Below are positions 1 through 9,630 of a stretch of 64,000 nucleotides of DNA, piece by piece (the stretch's first letter is position 1; each line of letters opens with the position of its first letter). The DNA is from Curvibacter microcysteis. GTDB taxonomy: Bacteria > Pseudomonadota > Gammaproteobacteria > Burkholderiales > Burkholderiaceae_C. The notes beneath the pieces were generated by a model, which did not search any database, was not told where the DNA came from, and saw only the letters and a list, made by a program, of their open reading frames with translations. The stretch is taken from the NCBI RefSeq assembly GCF_028649455.1, contig NZ_JAQSIO010000001.1, positions 868,001 to 932,000 on the forward strand, in the 5' to 3' direction. Position numbers and translations under genes: made by a program.

Positions 1-471
1 AGTGTGCTCATGGGCGGCCTCAGGCAACGCAGCCACCTGAAAGCGCGAGGCTGCCGTGCCCACCAAAACCACGCGTTGCACCTCACGGGCGGCCCATTGG
101 GCCTGCAACGCATGGCTGGCAACATACGCACCAAACGAAAAGCCCGCGATGGCAATCGGCCCCTCGGCCGCCTGCTCACTCAAAACCGCCAGAAAGTCGT
201 CAACCTCCCCCCGCCCCTCGTCCCATGCGCCCGCGCTGCCGCCCACGCCTCGGAAGTTGAAACGCACGGCGTCCCAACCGCTCTGCACAAAGGCCCGGGC
301 CAGGGTCTGCACCACCTTGTTGTCCATGGTGCCGCCGAACAGCGGGTGGGGGTGGGCGATCACGGCCACGCCCCGGCGGGTTTCGCCCTCACTCAAGGCA
401 GCGGCGTCGCGCAGGCCCTCGATGCGACCGGCTGGTCCCTGCAAGTCAAATTTCAAAGTCTGTGCGTTCAC
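1..471 (-). CDS. alpha/beta hydrolase, C-terminal part cut by window edge
   Basis: Partial gene of 157 codons that runs off the left edge. It starts at a GTG (469-471) behind the Shine-Dalgarno-like AGGAA. The translation shows the small alpha/beta hydrolase pattern: HPHPLFGGTMDNKV, FNFRGVGGSAG, and the nucleophile elbow GFSFG with Ser between glycines. The catalytic Asp and His would lie beyond the edge. This resembles the short cytoplasmic hydrolase family found in many proteobacteria (dienelactone hydrolase/YccT-like); the substrate cannot be inferred. Confidence 0.85.
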   Translation of the reverse strand, partial: MNAQTLKFDLQGPAGRIEGLRDAAALSEGETRRGVAVIAHPHPLFGGTMDNKVVQTLARAFVQSGWDAVRFNFRGVGGSAGAWDEGRGEVDDFLAVLSEQAAEGPIAIAGFSFGAYVASHALQAQWAAREVQRVVLVGTAASRFQVAALPEAAHEHT

Positions 472-574
472 AGCAAAAGTTCCTGGGGCGAACGCCGGGA
501 AGGCGGCGCTTGAAGAAAGAGAGAAAAAACCCTTCGCCGCGTCCCACGCAGCGATGGAGTGACGGCGATGAGGC

Positions 575-952
575 TCAGCGCCCCAGGTGCGCCGGGGTCA
601 GCAAGCGCTCGACCACCTGACCGTTCTTGAGGTGCGATTCGACGATTTCGTCAATGTCGCTGGCATCCACATAGGTGTACCAAACTGCCTCGGGGTACAC
701 CACGGCGACCGGCCCGCCGGCACAGCGGTCCAGGCAGCCCGCCTTGTTGACGCGCACCTTGCCAGGGCCTGCCAAGCCAGCGGCCTTGACCTGGGCCTTG
801 CAGCGCTCAAAGCCTTCCTGGGCTCGGTGGTTGGCGCAACTGTCTTCGCCATTGCTGCGCTCATTGAGGCAAAAGAAGACATGCCGCTCGTAATACGAAG
901 TCGACGGCGTGGCCGCTGCGGGACGGGGGGAATCGGGTGTGGGTTCGGACAT
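575..952 (-). CDS. (2Fe-2S) thioredoxin-like ferredoxin
   Basis: A 125-residue protein with the thioredoxin-like [2Fe-2S] ferredoxin fold. HVFFCLNER at about residue 24 gives the first Cys, followed by Cys in DSCANH, KAGCLDRC and a C-terminal half ending in an acidic helix (DIDEIVESHL). Such proteins carry one 2Fe-2S cluster and are thought to act as soluble electron carriers. There is no Shine-Dalgarno; a TAGAAT hexamer (959-964) ends 6 nt before the ATG, which suggests a leaderless transcript starting inside the 3' end of the VanZ gene. The redox partner is unknown. Confidence 0.88.
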   Translation of the reverse strand: MSEPTPDSPRPAAATPSTSYYERHVFFCLNERSNGEDSCANHRAQEGFERCKAQVKAAGLAGPGKVRVNKAGCLDRCAGGPVAVVYPEAVWYTYVDASDIDEIVESHLKNGQVVERLLTPAHLGR

Positions 953-961
953 GGCTCAATT

Positions 962-2086
962 CTAGGAGCCCGACGCGCCCAGTGCCTCAGAAGACGCCAC
1001 TTCCCGACGCGACAGACGATGCACCAAGTACACCAGCACCGCGAACGGCCACAGCCAACCCACCCACTGGGCCAAGCCATGGAAACGGATGAAACGTCCC
1101 TGCTCCCAGGTCTGCAGCGTCTGCGCAAAGTACGCACTGGTGGGCGACTGGTTGAGCACCGACAAGTGAATGCCCAAGGCCAGCAAGCACAAAGTGGCGC
1201 AGCCTCGCCGGCTGAGCCACAGCATGGACACCGCCAGCAGCAAGGCCAGCAGCAGGCCCAATTGCACAGGCAGGCTGAGCCAACTCCAAGCGTGGCTGGG
1301 ACCATAGCTCAAGGCCGCAGACAAGGCCGTGGTGCCCAAACCGACCGCCAAGGCGAGCACCAACCAGGCCAGCCGACGCGGCACCGACCGGATGATGCTG
1401 TAACCCAGCAAGCAAGGCACCAAGGCGCCCAAGGCCACGCACAGCAACTCTGCGCTGGGAATCAAGGGTTGCAGTTCCACATCACGCACCGGCAGCCAAT
1501 CGAGCAAAGGCGTGTCAGCCAACCAATCGGCCAAGCCATCCTCGACCCGTTCCATGACCTGCCCCAAACCCAGCGGCACAGCCGCAGGGAACAGCAGACC
1601 AACAGGCCACAGCGCCAGCAAGACCAAGGCATCGCGCGCATCAGGCATGAACCAACGCGCCCGGAATCGGCTCCAGCGATCCAGCGCACCGAGTTTCTCC
1701 AGCCCCCAAGCCAGCACCGCGCCCAGTCCGCCACCCAGCCCGTTGAGCACCAGATCCACATTCGAGGGCACACGAGAAGGCAGGTAACTTTGCAAGGCCT
1801 CCAGGCCCAGAGACAGCAAAAAGGCAGCGATCCAAGCCCGCAGCACAGGCCGAGAGCGCCCCGTGCGCAAACCGCCCAAGGTGATCAAAAAACCCAGAGG
1901 CCCATAGCCCACGGCATTGGACAGCACATCAAAGCCCGTCCAATACTGCGGCAGCGCAGCACTCAAAAATGCAAGGGGTGAGATGCCCTGGGTGCGCCAC
2001 TCGCCAAACGGGTAGAGGCTGGCATAAACAATCAGCGCGGCATAGAAAAGCGCCAGCGGCCAGGCGGAGCTTTTGTGTTCGGACAC
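962..2086 (-). CDS. VanZ family membrane protein
   Basis: A 374-residue polytopic inner-membrane protein. The N-terminal half matches VanZ-like proteins: a first helix followed by LYPFGEW, then FDVLSNAVGYGPLGF, and VDLVLNGLGGGLGAVLAW, the repeated N-x-x-G/G pattern of this family. A second hydrophobic half with four or five helices follows. The start is a GTG 17 nt downstream of the hemJ stop, so it may be cotranscribed with hemJ. VanZ proteins are linked to teicoplanin resistance in Gram-positives, but the role in proteobacteria is not established. Confidence 0.85.
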   Translation of the reverse strand: MSEHKSSAWPLALFYAALIVYASLYPFGEWRTQGISPLAFLSAALPQYWTGFDVLSNAVGYGPLGFLITLGGLRTGRSRPVLRAWIAAFLLSLGLEALQSYLPSRVPSNVDLVLNGLGGGLGAVLAWGLEKLGALDRWSRFRARWFMPDARDALVLLALWPVGLLFPAAVPLGLGQVMERVEDGLADWLADTPLLDWLPVRDVELQPLIPSAELLCVALGALVPCLLGYSIIRSVPRRLAWLVLALAVGLGTTALSAALSYGPSHAWSWLSLPVQLGLLLALLLAVSMLWLSRRGCATLCLLALGIHLSVLNQSPTSAYFAQTLQTWEQGRFIRFHGLAQWVGWLWPFAVLVYLVHRLSRREVASSEALGASGS

Positions 2087-2103
2087 AACACCAGCCCCAT
2101 GCC

Positions 2104-2532
2104 TCAGAAGGGCTTGACCACCACAAGCACCACCGCAATCAAGAGCAAGACCACCGGAACTTCATTGAACCAGCGGAACCACACATGGCTGCGACGGCTT
2201 TGGCCTGAAACCAGCTTGCCCAGCAGCCGCGCGCAAGCATGGTGGTAGCCCACAGCCAGCAGGACCACCAAGAGCTTGGCATGCATCCAGCCGTTGCCCG
2301 GGCCTCGACCAATGCCGTAGCCCAGCCACAGCACCGCACCCAAGACCAAGGCGGGCACGGCCAACAGGGTGGTGAAACGCAGGAGTTTGCGCGCCATCAG
2401 CAGCAAACGCTCACGTTCGGCAATGGAGCCTTCTTGCACCAGAGCCAAGTTGACAAAAATCCGAGGCAGGTAGAACAAGCCGGCAAACCAGCTGGCCACG
2501 AAGACGATGTGTAGGGCTTTGATCCAGAGCAT
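2104..2532 (-). CDS. hemJ: Protoporphyrinogen IX oxidase HemJ (CopD-like)
   Basis: A 142-residue protein with four membrane helices. The N-terminus carries the HemJ hallmark: LHIVFVASWFAGLFYLPR, with the conserved His and the YLPR motif. The middle carries WMHAKLLVVLL and YHHACARLL, also typical. HemJ oxidises protoporphyrinogen IX to protoporphyrin IX, the penultimate step of heme synthesis, in the inner membrane. The nearby hemB agrees with this role. I chose the ATG at 2532 rather than a longer frame because homology begins there and a promoter (TTGCCT, 16 nt, TACACT) ends 6 nt before it, so the mRNA is probably leaderless. Confidence 0.92.
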   Translation of the reverse strand: MLWIKALHIVFVASWFAGLFYLPRIFVNLALVQEGSIAERERLLLMARKLLRFTTLLAVPALVLGAVLWLGYGIGRGPGNGWMHAKLLVVLLAVGYHHACARLLGKLVSGQSRRSHVWFRWFNEVPVVLLLIAVVLVVVKPF

Positions 2533-2538
2533 GGCCTC

Positions 2539-2566
2539 AGTGTAGGGCCTGAACAGGCCCAGGCAA
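2539..2566 (-). promoter_or_regulatory. hemJ promoter with palindromic spacer
   Basis: On the minus strand, TTGCCT (2561-2566) and TACACT (2539-2544) are separated by exactly 16 nt. That spacer is a perfect palindrome, GGGCCTGTTCAGGCCC (2545-2560). The -10 ends 6 nt before the hemJ ATG. A repressor bound between the hexamers would block initiation; the regulator is not known. Confidence 0.6.
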
Positions 2567-2611
2567 GTCGCGTGGTGCCATGCCCCCAAGAAGCACGCGT
2601 TCGCCCAGGGG

Positions 2612-2712
2612 CAAAAAAAAACCCAGCCATCGGGCTGGGTTAGGAAGCCTTTTTGCTGTCACACATCAAGGCACCCGCTCAGGGAGGAAAAGCGGGGAGC
2701 AGCAAGCTGCCC
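2612..2712 (-). ncRNA. candidate small RNA with CCUCC loop
   Basis: A minus-strand transcription unit of about 100 nt with no convincing reading frame. It has a good sigma-70 promoter upstream and an intrinsic terminator at its end. Predicted structure by eye: a 5' hairpin GGGCAG/CUGCUC closed by a CUUG tetraloop; then CCCGCU pairing with AGCGGG around a loop UUUCCUCCCUG; then an unpaired linker; then the terminator stem. The loop carries UCCUCCC, an anti-Shine-Dalgarno sequence typical of trans-acting sRNAs that bind ribosome binding sites. It lies between hemJ (same strand, downstream) and hemB (divergent). It could also be a leader of hemJ, but hemJ has its own promoter. I cannot assign it to a named family. 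Confidence 0.7.
2613..2640 (-). terminator. intrinsic terminator of the candidate sRNA
   Basis: ACCCAGCC (2621-2628) pairs with GGCTGGGT (2633-2640) across a 4-nt loop. On the minus strand the stem is followed by a run of at least eight T residues (2613-2620). The T-run is on the minus-strand side only, so it ends leftward transcription coming from the 2.7 kb region. Confidence 0.88.
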
Positions 2713-2718
2713 AGACGT

Positions 2719-2747
2719 AATTTAGCAAAGTGAGGAAGTGATTTCAA
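2719..2747 (-). promoter_or_regulatory. sigma-70 promoter of the candidate sRNA
   Basis: On the minus strand TTGAAA (2742-2747) is followed after exactly 17 nt by TAAATT (2719-2724). The predicted start is the G at about 2711-2712, giving an RNA that begins with GGGCAG. The surrounding 2720-2850 stretch is strikingly AT-rich for this genome. Confidence 0.75.
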
Positions 2748-2805
2748 GAAAAAAATGCAGGTTTACTCGTTGGAACAGTAAAAAATAGACATTTTTTTAA
2801 GATTC

Positions 2806-3914
<1,109 letters not shown>

Positions 3915-3969
3915 TGAACCCAGCGGCGGGCCCAGCCCGCCCTGGCCTGAGCACCGCACCGGACACCCC

Positions 3970-5079
3970 ATGCGCATCTTCACCATCCAGGGATCGAACA
4001 TCTCGGAAACCGACACCCTGCCCACGCAGGTGCCGGACAAAGGCTATGTGTGGATGGCCTGTGCCCGCTCGGAATTTGAGCAGCAGCAGGGGCTGATCCA
4101 GGCCTCACTGCTGGCCCTGACCGGCATCCAGCTGGTGGACCTGCACATCTCGGATCTGCTCAATGCCCAACTGCCCTCGCACTACGACTACACCTCGCAG
4201 TACGACCTGCTGGTGTTCCGCCGCCTCGCCACCCGTGGCAGCGAAGCCGGCGCCCGCCCAGACGCCAGCACCAACCCCAACAGCCTGCTTCGGGGCGGCC
4301 CGCCGGTGCTGCACCGCATCGACACCAGCCCGGTGGGCTTTGCCTTGTTTGACCAAGTCCTGCTGACCGTGCACCCCGCCGATTGCTCGGTGCGCGAGGC
4401 CTTTGCCGCGCGCCTGTTGAATGCCGCCAGCGCCGAGGCGCGGCCCAACGGTGCGCGCCTGCCCGCCAGCCCAGCCGACCTGATGCTGCGCGTGGTCAAC
4501 CAGATGGTGGACGGCTACTTGGAGCTGCGCCGCGAACTGACGCGCCAGCTGGACCACTGGCAAAGCGCCCTGCTCAAGCCTGGCACCCGCTTCAACAACT
4601 GGAACGCCTTGCTGCAAGCCCGCCTGGCCCTGCACCACCTGGACGAGATTTGCGAAGACCAGCGCGCGGCGGTGCAAGACTGGATCGACGCCCTGGAAAC
4701 CTGGCCCGACGCTCAGACGCTGGCCGAGCAACGCGAGCGCGACCTGCTCAAAGTGCGCAGCCGCGACGTGCTGGAACACATCGAGCGCGTGGTGCACCAT
4801 GTGCGCCGCCTGGAGCAAAGTGCCGAAACGGCGGTGCAGATGCACTTTTCGGCGCAGAGCAACCGCACCAACGACATCATGCGCACGCTGACGGCGCTGA
4901 CCGCCGTGTTCCTGCCCCTGAACCTGATCGCAGGCATCTTCGGCATGAACTTCGAATTCATCCCCTTGATACACCGGCAAAGTGGCTTTTGGTGGGCCAT
5001 GGGAAGCATGGGCTTGATCGCCCTGGCGCTGATCCTGGTCTTCTGGCGCAAGCAGTACCTGGCCCGCACCCAGCGCTGA
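3970..5079 (+). CDS. CorA family divalent cation transporter
   Basis: A 369-residue protein with the CorA layout: a large cytoplasmic N-terminal domain rich in long helices (residues about 1-300) and two C-terminal membrane segments. The pore signature GMNFEF sits at the end of TM1 (after LPLNLIAGIF), followed by a short periplasmic loop and TM2, and a positively charged tail. CorA proteins form pentameric Mg2+ or Co2+ channels; some relatives (ZntB) move zinc, and the substrate cannot be settled here. It lies 55 nt after hemB on the same strand and may share its transcript. Confidence 0.9.
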   Translation: MRIFTIQGSNISETDTLPTQVPDKGYVWMACARSEFEQQQGLIQASLLALTGIQLVDLHISDLLNAQLPSHYDYTSQYDLLVFRRLATRGSEAGARPDASTNPNSLLRGGPPVLHRIDTSPVGFALFDQVLLTVHPADCSVREAFAARLLNAASAEARPNGARLPASPADLMLRVVNQMVDGYLELRRELTRQLDHWQSALLKPGTRFNNWNALLQARLALHHLDEICEDQRAAVQDWIDALETWPDAQTLAEQRERDLLKVRSRDVLEHIERVVHHVRRLEQSAETAVQMHFSAQSNRTNDIMRTLTALTAVFLPLNLIAGIFGMNFEFIPLIHRQSGFWWAMGSMGLIALALILVFWRKQYLARTQR

Positions 5080-5096
5080 CGCGGGCGGGCTGCGCC

Positions 5097-5756
5097 TCAG
5101 GCGCGTGGCAAGCCGTGCTCGCGCTCCAGCACATCGGCCACCAGCTCCAGGCGCAGGAAAGGGTTGTCCAGCGCCATCAGCTGCTGCTTCTGAACCGCCA
5201 ACAAGGGCAGCAACTCACACCAGCGGTTGGCCAGCCAACCGCAGTCTTGCAGTTGGTAAGGTGCGCGCACGGGCAGATCGGCCTGGCTCAAGCCCTGGCG
5301 CGCGGCCTCTTCGGCCCATTGGGTCAGCACGTCCTGCATCGCACGCGAGACGTGCTGCAAATCGTCCGGCACTGCGACTGGCGCATCGGGCGCCAGCTGC
5401 TCGGCCACCTGCCCCACCCACAAGCCGTGGGTCAGCCGCTGGGAGCCCCCCAGCCGGAAGCGCTGCCCCCCCTCGCAACGGATGCGCAAGAGGCCCGACT
5501 GCGGACGCTCCAGCGCCACGATGTGCGCCAACGTGCCGACCGGGGCGAAGGCCTCACCCGAAGCGCCGTCCGGCGCCCCTTGCACCTCCTGGCCCTGGGT
5601 CAGGGTGACCACGCCAAAAGGCAGGCCCTCACGGTGGCAGCGACCCACCATGTCGAGGTAGCGCACCTCGAAAATCTGCAGCGGCAAGGTCCCGCCCGGG
5701 AACAGCACGGTCTGCAGCGGAAACAGCGGCAGCACCTCGTCAGCAGACCAACTCAT
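5097..5756 (-). CDS. Lon N-terminal (substrate-binding) domain protein
   Basis: A 219-residue protein that consists of the Lon protease N-terminal domain alone: [22 protein letters not shown] near the start is the family signature, followed by YLDMV and GVVTL. The AAA+ and protease domains of Lon are absent, as is usual for this stand-alone family; its function is not established. The start ATG (5754-5756) overlaps the stop of the upstream amidohydrolase gene by 4 nt (ATGA), so the two are likely translationally coupled. Confidence 0.9.
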   Translation of the reverse strand: MSWSADEVLPLFPLQTVLFPGGTLPLQIFEVRYLDMVGRCHREGLPFGVVTLTQGQEVQGAPDGASGEAFAPVGTLAHIVALERPQSGLLRIRCEGGQRFRLGGSQRLTHGLWVGQVAEQLAPDAPVAVPDDLQHVSRAMQDVLTQWAEEAARQGLSQADLPVRAPYQLQDCGWLANRWCELLPLLAVQKQQLMALDNPFLRLELVADVLEREHGLPRA

Positions 5757-6715
5757 GGCCGTCCCTCGCTGCGCGGCGACAGGAAAAGCGCAGCGCCGTT
5801 GTCCCAAGCCACGCGCCGGGCCACTTCCTGGGGCAGGCCGCCAAGCCAGCGCCGGTAGCCCTGCATCAACTCGTCGTACTGCTGCCAACGGCCATTGACC
5901 CAGGTGTCGGAACCAATCAAGAAACGCGTTGGGTACTTGAGGATCAAGGCCCGCCAGGCCGGGCACAACTGCCCGTCAGCGCAAGTCAGGCCAGGCCGGT
6001 AGGACAGTTCACCCAGCAACCGGGGGTAACGGGCGAACAAGGCGTCGACCCGTTCGGGTGAACTGCCACCGATCCCGGTGTGTGCCCAGATCAGTTGCAA
6101 AGCCTGCCCCCCAGAAGGCGTGGCCGCCATCAGCAGGTCAATGGCCACATCGTCGACATGGGCCAGCACCGTCATGCGTTCAGCTTCGGCCCAGGCCATC
6201 AGCTTGACGGCCACCGGCCCCCGCGCGTTGGCGCTGTCATACAGATGGAACTCACCAATGCCCCGATAGGGCCCCGCGGCAGTGCCGCGCGCGTACTCCG
6301 CGCGCACCATCTCAAAAATCGACTCGTCGCGAAACCAGTTGTCGTAATCGGCGCGCTGACGGTAAAGGCGGATGAAGGGCACGACCTGAATGCCCGCCTC
6401 GCGCATCGGTGCGTGCTCGGCCAGGGTCAGGGTACCGGCGTTCGGGCGCGAATTGGCCAGCACAGCCTGCACGCCATTGCGGCGCAGGCGATCCACCACG
6501 TCGGAGGGCGGGTGGGGGCCGTGGCGGCCGTCCCAGGCCTCGGTGTTGTAGTGCAGGTGGGCGTCGAACAAAGGCCCCCGGTAGGGCGCGGGCTCCGCTG
6601 CGCCCGCCAGCCCAGAGAGCAGGGCCAGGGCACCGACCGCCGCGCGGGCCCAGCGCCGCCACAGCCCAGGGCACCCCTCAACACCTCGTGGGGAGCTGAA
6701 CTCAGACACCGTCAT
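5753..6715 (-). CDS. exported amidohydrolase family (TIM-barrel) protein
   Basis: A 320-residue protein with a hydrophobic N-terminal segment ending in [13 protein letters not shown], which looks like a signal peptide, so it probably acts in the periplasm. The rest resembles amidohydrolase-2 metal-dependent hydrolases: FDAHLHYN gives the metal-binding HxH, VLAHVDD and LIWAHTGIG give further His, and FLIGSDTW gives the catalytic Asp. The substrate is unknown. It is the first gene of a coupled pair with the Lon-domain gene. A GAGG lies about 9 nt before the ATG. Confidence 0.85.
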   Translation of the reverse strand: MTVSEFSSPRGVEGCPGLWRRWARAAVGALALLSGLAGAAEPAPYRGPLFDAHLHYNTEAWDGRHGPHPPSDVVDRLRRNGVQAVLANSRPNAGTLTLAEHAPMREAGIQVVPFIRLYRQRADYDNWFRDESIFEMVRAEYARGTAAGPYRGIGEFHLYDSANARGPVAVKLMAWAEAERMTVLAHVDDVAIDLLMAATPSGGQALQLIWAHTGIGGSSPERVDALFARYPRLLGELSYRPGLTCADGQLCPAWRALILKYPTRFLIGSDTWVNGRWQQYDELMQGYRRWLGGLPQEVARRVAWDNGAALFLSPRSEGRP

Positions 6716-6760
6716 GGCAAGACCTCATCCCAGAAAAGGGGCCCTGGGCCCGGGTTCAGC

Positions 6761-7444
6761 TCAAGCCAGGTGCTGAGCGAAGAAAGCCAGCGAACGCTCC
6801 AGCGCGGTCTTGGCGGCCGTGGCGTCGTAGGAGCCACGCTGGTCGCAGTTGAAGCCGTGGTTGGCCGCGTAAACATGGGTTTGCACCTCGGGGTGGGCTG
6901 CACGGAAGGCCTCGACCGTGTCGAGGGGGATCCAGTGGTCCTGATCACCAAAATGGGCCAGCACCGGCACCTTGGGGCTGCGCGCCACCTCGGCCGGGGT
7001 GGTGACGCCGCCGCCGTAGTACGCCACAGCCGCGCTCAGGCCCGACAGCTCAGCAGCCGAACGCCAGACCAGCAGGCCACCCCAGCAATAGCCCACGATG
7101 CCCACTTTGCCGGCCGACGCGGCAAAGTCGATCGCCGCCTGGATGTCTTGCAGCACGCCCGGTGCCGGCAAGGCTTCAACAGCGGTCTTCAGGCCAAAGC
7201 CTTCGCCCATGTCGGCCTCGGTGTAGCCCAGTTCGACACCCGACTTCACACGCTGGAAGGTGGCCGGAGCCACCGCCAGATAGCCCTGGGCGGCATAGCC
7301 GTCGGCCACCGAGCGGATGTGCGAGTTCACGCCAAAAATTTCTTGCAGCACCACGATGGCGCCCTTGGGCGTGCCCGCCGGCTGCGCCACGTACGCGGGA
7401 AAAACCTGGCCGTCGGCCGCCTTCAGATCGGTGAATTGACCCAT
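6761..7444 (-). CDS. dienelactone hydrolase family protein
   Basis: A 227-residue alpha/beta hydrolase with the dienelactone hydrolase triad: Cys in GYCWGG, Asp in FGDQDHWIP, His in NHGFNCD. IVVLQEIFGVNSHIR near residue 35 is the family's conserved Glu-containing strand. Enzymes of this family open dienelactones in chlorocatechol degradation, but many relatives have other substrates. The start at 7444 is fixed by a strong AAGGAGA seven to twelve nt upstream. It is divergent from the SDR gene, with which it shares a 161-bp control region. Confidence 0.92.
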   Translation of the reverse strand: MGQFTDLKAADGQVFPAYVAQPAGTPKGAIVVLQEIFGVNSHIRSVADGYAAQGYLAVAPATFQRVKSGVELGYTEADMGEGFGLKTAVEALPAPGVLQDIQAAIDFAASAGKVGIVGYCWGGLLVWRSAAELSGLSAAVAYYGGGVTTPAEVARSPKVPVLAHFGDQDHWIPLDTVEAFRAAHPEVQTHVYAANHGFNCDQRGSYDATAAKTALERSLAFFAQHLA

Positions 7445-7605
7445 GAAACATCTCCTTGGAAATAAAACGAAAGAGGCGCACGCCTCACCCGGGGCCAGGC
7501 GCCCGGGGTCCCACTGCAGCCGTCGGCAGCAGGACGCACAATCTGAGCGCCCGCAACACAAGGCACTTTCTAACTGAATTAGCTTACCTGAGAGGAGATC
7601 GGGAC

Positions 7606-8352
7606 ATGGACAAGGTTTTGCTCGTCACCGGCGGCAGCCGAGGCATTGGCGCCGCCACCGCTTTGCTGGCCGCCACCCAGGGCTATGCGGTGGCTGTGAA
7701 CTACACCGCCCACTCGCTGGCTGCCGACGAGGTGGTGCGCCAGATCCGCGCCCAAGGCGGCACCGCCATCGCGGTGCAGGCCGATGTGGCCGATGAGGGC
7801 CAGGTGCAAGCCATGTTCAAGAAAGTCGACGCCAAGCTCGGGCGGCTGACCGCCCTGGTCAACAACGCGGGGGTGGTGGACGTGAGCGCACGGGTCGAGG
7901 ACATGAGCGTGGCACGCTGGAAACGCATGTTCGACATCAATGTGCTGGGCAGCTTCATCTGCGCGCGCGAGGCGGTGCGGCGCATGAGCCGGCGCCACGG
8001 CGGAGAGGGGGGTGCCATCGTCAACGTGTCCAGCGCCGCGGCCCGCCTGGGCTCACCGGGCCAGTACGTGGACTACGCCGCCGCCAAAGGGGCCATCGAC
8101 GCCTTCACCCTGGGCCTGGCCAAGGAAGTAGCGGCCGAGGGCATCCGCGTCAACGCGGTGCGCCCGGGCCTGATCGAGACCGAGATCCACGCCAGTGGGG
8201 GCCTGCCCGACCGGGTGCGTGACCTGGCCCATTTGGTGCCCATGCAGCGTGGCGGCACGGCCGACGAAGTCGCGCAGGCGATTGTCTGGTTGCTGTCCGA
8301 CGGGGCAAGCTACACCACCATGTCGCTGCTGGATGTTTCTGGCGGCCGTTGA
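7606..8352 (+). CDS. SDR family oxidoreductase
   Basis: A 248-residue classical short-chain dehydrogenase/reductase. The Rossmann motif TGGSRGIG is at residues 8-15, NNAG about residue 86, and the catalytic set is Ser in VNVSSAAAR with YVDYAAAKG (Tyr-x3-Lys). VRPGLIETEIH is the usual post-catalytic loop. It binds NAD(P) and acts in the cytoplasm; the substrate is not evident. AGAGGAGA precedes the ATG. The MaoC gene follows after 24 nt, so the two are likely one operon. An imperfect 13-bp dyad CTAACTGAATTAG lies at 7570-7582, possibly an operator. Confidence 0.93.
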   Translation: MDKVLLVTGGSRGIGAATALLAATQGYAVAVNYTAHSLAADEVVRQIRAQGGTAIAVQADVADEGQVQAMFKKVDAKLGRLTALVNNAGVVDVSARVEDMSVARWKRMFDINVLGSFICAREAVRRMSRRHGGEGGAIVNVSSAAARLGSPGQYVDYAAAKGAIDAFTLGLAKEVAAEGIRVNAVRPGLIETEIHASGGLPDRVRDLAHLVPMQRGGTADEVAQAIVWLLSDGASYTTMSLLDVSGGR

Positions 8353-8376
8353 AACCGCCCACCGACCCAAGCCACC

Positions 8377-8883
8377 ATGAGCACACCCACCATCCGCTAC
8401 TACTGGGAAGACCTGCAGGTCGGCTCGCAACGCGACCTCGGCAGCATCAGCCCCACGCGCGAGGAGATCCTGGCCTTTGCCGGCCAATTCGACCCGCAAC
8501 CCTTCCACCTGGACGATGAAGCCGCCAAGGCCTCGGTCTTTGGCGCCCTGTGCGCCAGCGGCTGGCACACCTGCGCCATGGCGATGCGCCTGATGGTGAC
8601 CAACTTCCTGCACGAAGCGGCCAGCCTGGGCTCGCCTGGTCTGGAGTCGGTGAAATGGCTCAAGCCGGTCTACCCCGGCGACACGCTGAACCTGCGCCAC
8701 TCCGTGCTGGAAAGCCGCCCCATGAGCAAGCGCCCCGACGTGGGCCTGGTGCGCACCCAGTGGGCCATGTTCAACCAGCACGGCGAGCAGGTGCTGCACA
8801 TGGAAGGCTATGGCATGTTCCGGCGCCGTCACCCCGGTGCGCCTGTGGCCGATGGGCCAGCCCAAGCGCCCACCAACGCCTGA
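8377..8883 (+). CDS. MaoC family dehydratase
   Basis: A 168-residue hot-dog fold protein. The MaoC/R-hydratase signature is visible: SISPTREEILAFAGQFDPQPFHLDDEAA contains the catalytic Asp and His, and ASGWHTCAMAMRLMV is the conserved second helix. PGDTLNLRHSVLESRPMSKRPDVGLVR is the usual strand region. Members hydrate enoyl-CoA or act on similar acyl substrates. Pairing with an SDR gene fits a short fatty-acid or aromatic side-chain oxidation step. Confidence 0.93.
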   Translation: MSTPTIRYYWEDLQVGSQRDLGSISPTREEILAFAGQFDPQPFHLDDEAAKASVFGALCASGWHTCAMAMRLMVTNFLHEAASLGSPGLESVKWLKPVYPGDTLNLRHSVLESRPMSKRPDVGLVRTQWAMFNQHGEQVLHMEGYGMFRRRHPGAPVADGPAQAPTNA

Positions 8884-8973
8884 ACCGCCCTGATTTGCAC
8901 AGAGGGGAAGCCCTGAGCAGCCCCCTCAGCGCGACGGGCCACAAAGCCTTGGTGGTGTGCGAGACTGCCGCCC

Positions 8974-9597
8974 ATGGATTTCAAACCCCTCGTGACCCTG
9001 CTGGCCATCGTCAATCCCTTGGCGATCGTGCCCTTTTTCATTCATTACACCCAGGACTTCACGCCGGCCCAGCGCCAGCGCACGATCCTGATTTCGTCGT
9101 TCAGCACCTTCGCCGTGATCGCCATCAGCGCCATCCTCGGCCTGCAGATCCTGGACTTCTTCAGCATCTCGCTGCAAAGCTTTCAGGTCGGTGGCGGCAC
9201 CCTGCTGCTGATTGGTTCGATCAACATGCTCAACGCCCAGCCAGCGGAAGCCAAGTCCAATGCCGATGAGGTCAATGACGCCGCCGCGCGGGCCTCCATC
9301 GCGGTCGTGCCCCTGACCATTCCGCTGCTCACCGGCCCGGCCACCATGTCCACTGTGGTGATCTACGCGGACAAAGCCCACAGCTTCTGGCAGCACGCCG
9401 CCCTGGTCGGCTACGGCGCGGTGATCGCCGTGGCCACGGCCATCTGCTTTTCGCTGGCCGAGCCCATCGCCCGCTTCCTGGGCAAGACCGGCATCAACGT
9501 GATGACCCGGCTCATGGGCCTGATCCTGGCGGCCCTGTCCGTCGAGGTGATGGCCGACGGCCTGGGCAAGCTGTTCCCGGTCCTGCTCAGCCGCTGA
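8974..9597 (+). CDS. MarC family integral membrane protein
   Basis: A 207-residue inner-membrane protein with about six helices. It starts MDFKPLVTLLAIVNPLAIVPFF, the characteristic NP-containing first helix, and has PLTIPLLTGPATMSTVV as the family's second repeat. MarC was once linked to antibiotic resistance, but that link has not held up and the function is unknown. No Shine-Dalgarno precedes the ATG. Confidence 0.93.
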   Translation: MDFKPLVTLLAIVNPLAIVPFFIHYTQDFTPAQRQRTILISSFSTFAVIAISAILGLQILDFFSISLQSFQVGGGTLLLIGSINMLNAQPAEAKSNADEVNDAAARASIAVVPLTIPLLTGPATMSTVVIYADKAHSFWQHAALVGYGAVIAVATAICFSLAEPIARFLGKTGINVMTRLMGLILAALSVEVMADGLGKLFPVLLSR

Positions 9598-9607
9598 AGT
9601 CAACGCA

Positions 9608-9630
9608 AGGCGGCCCCACCGCGGCCGCTT
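9608..9630 (+). terminator. possible weak terminator after marC
   Basis: GCGGCC (9610-9615) pairs with GGCCGC (9623-9628), flanked by AA on the left and TTATT on the right. The stem is short and the T-run is broken, so termination would be weak. The rest of the 194-bp gap before the chemoreceptor gene shows no other clear site. Confidence 0.35.
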
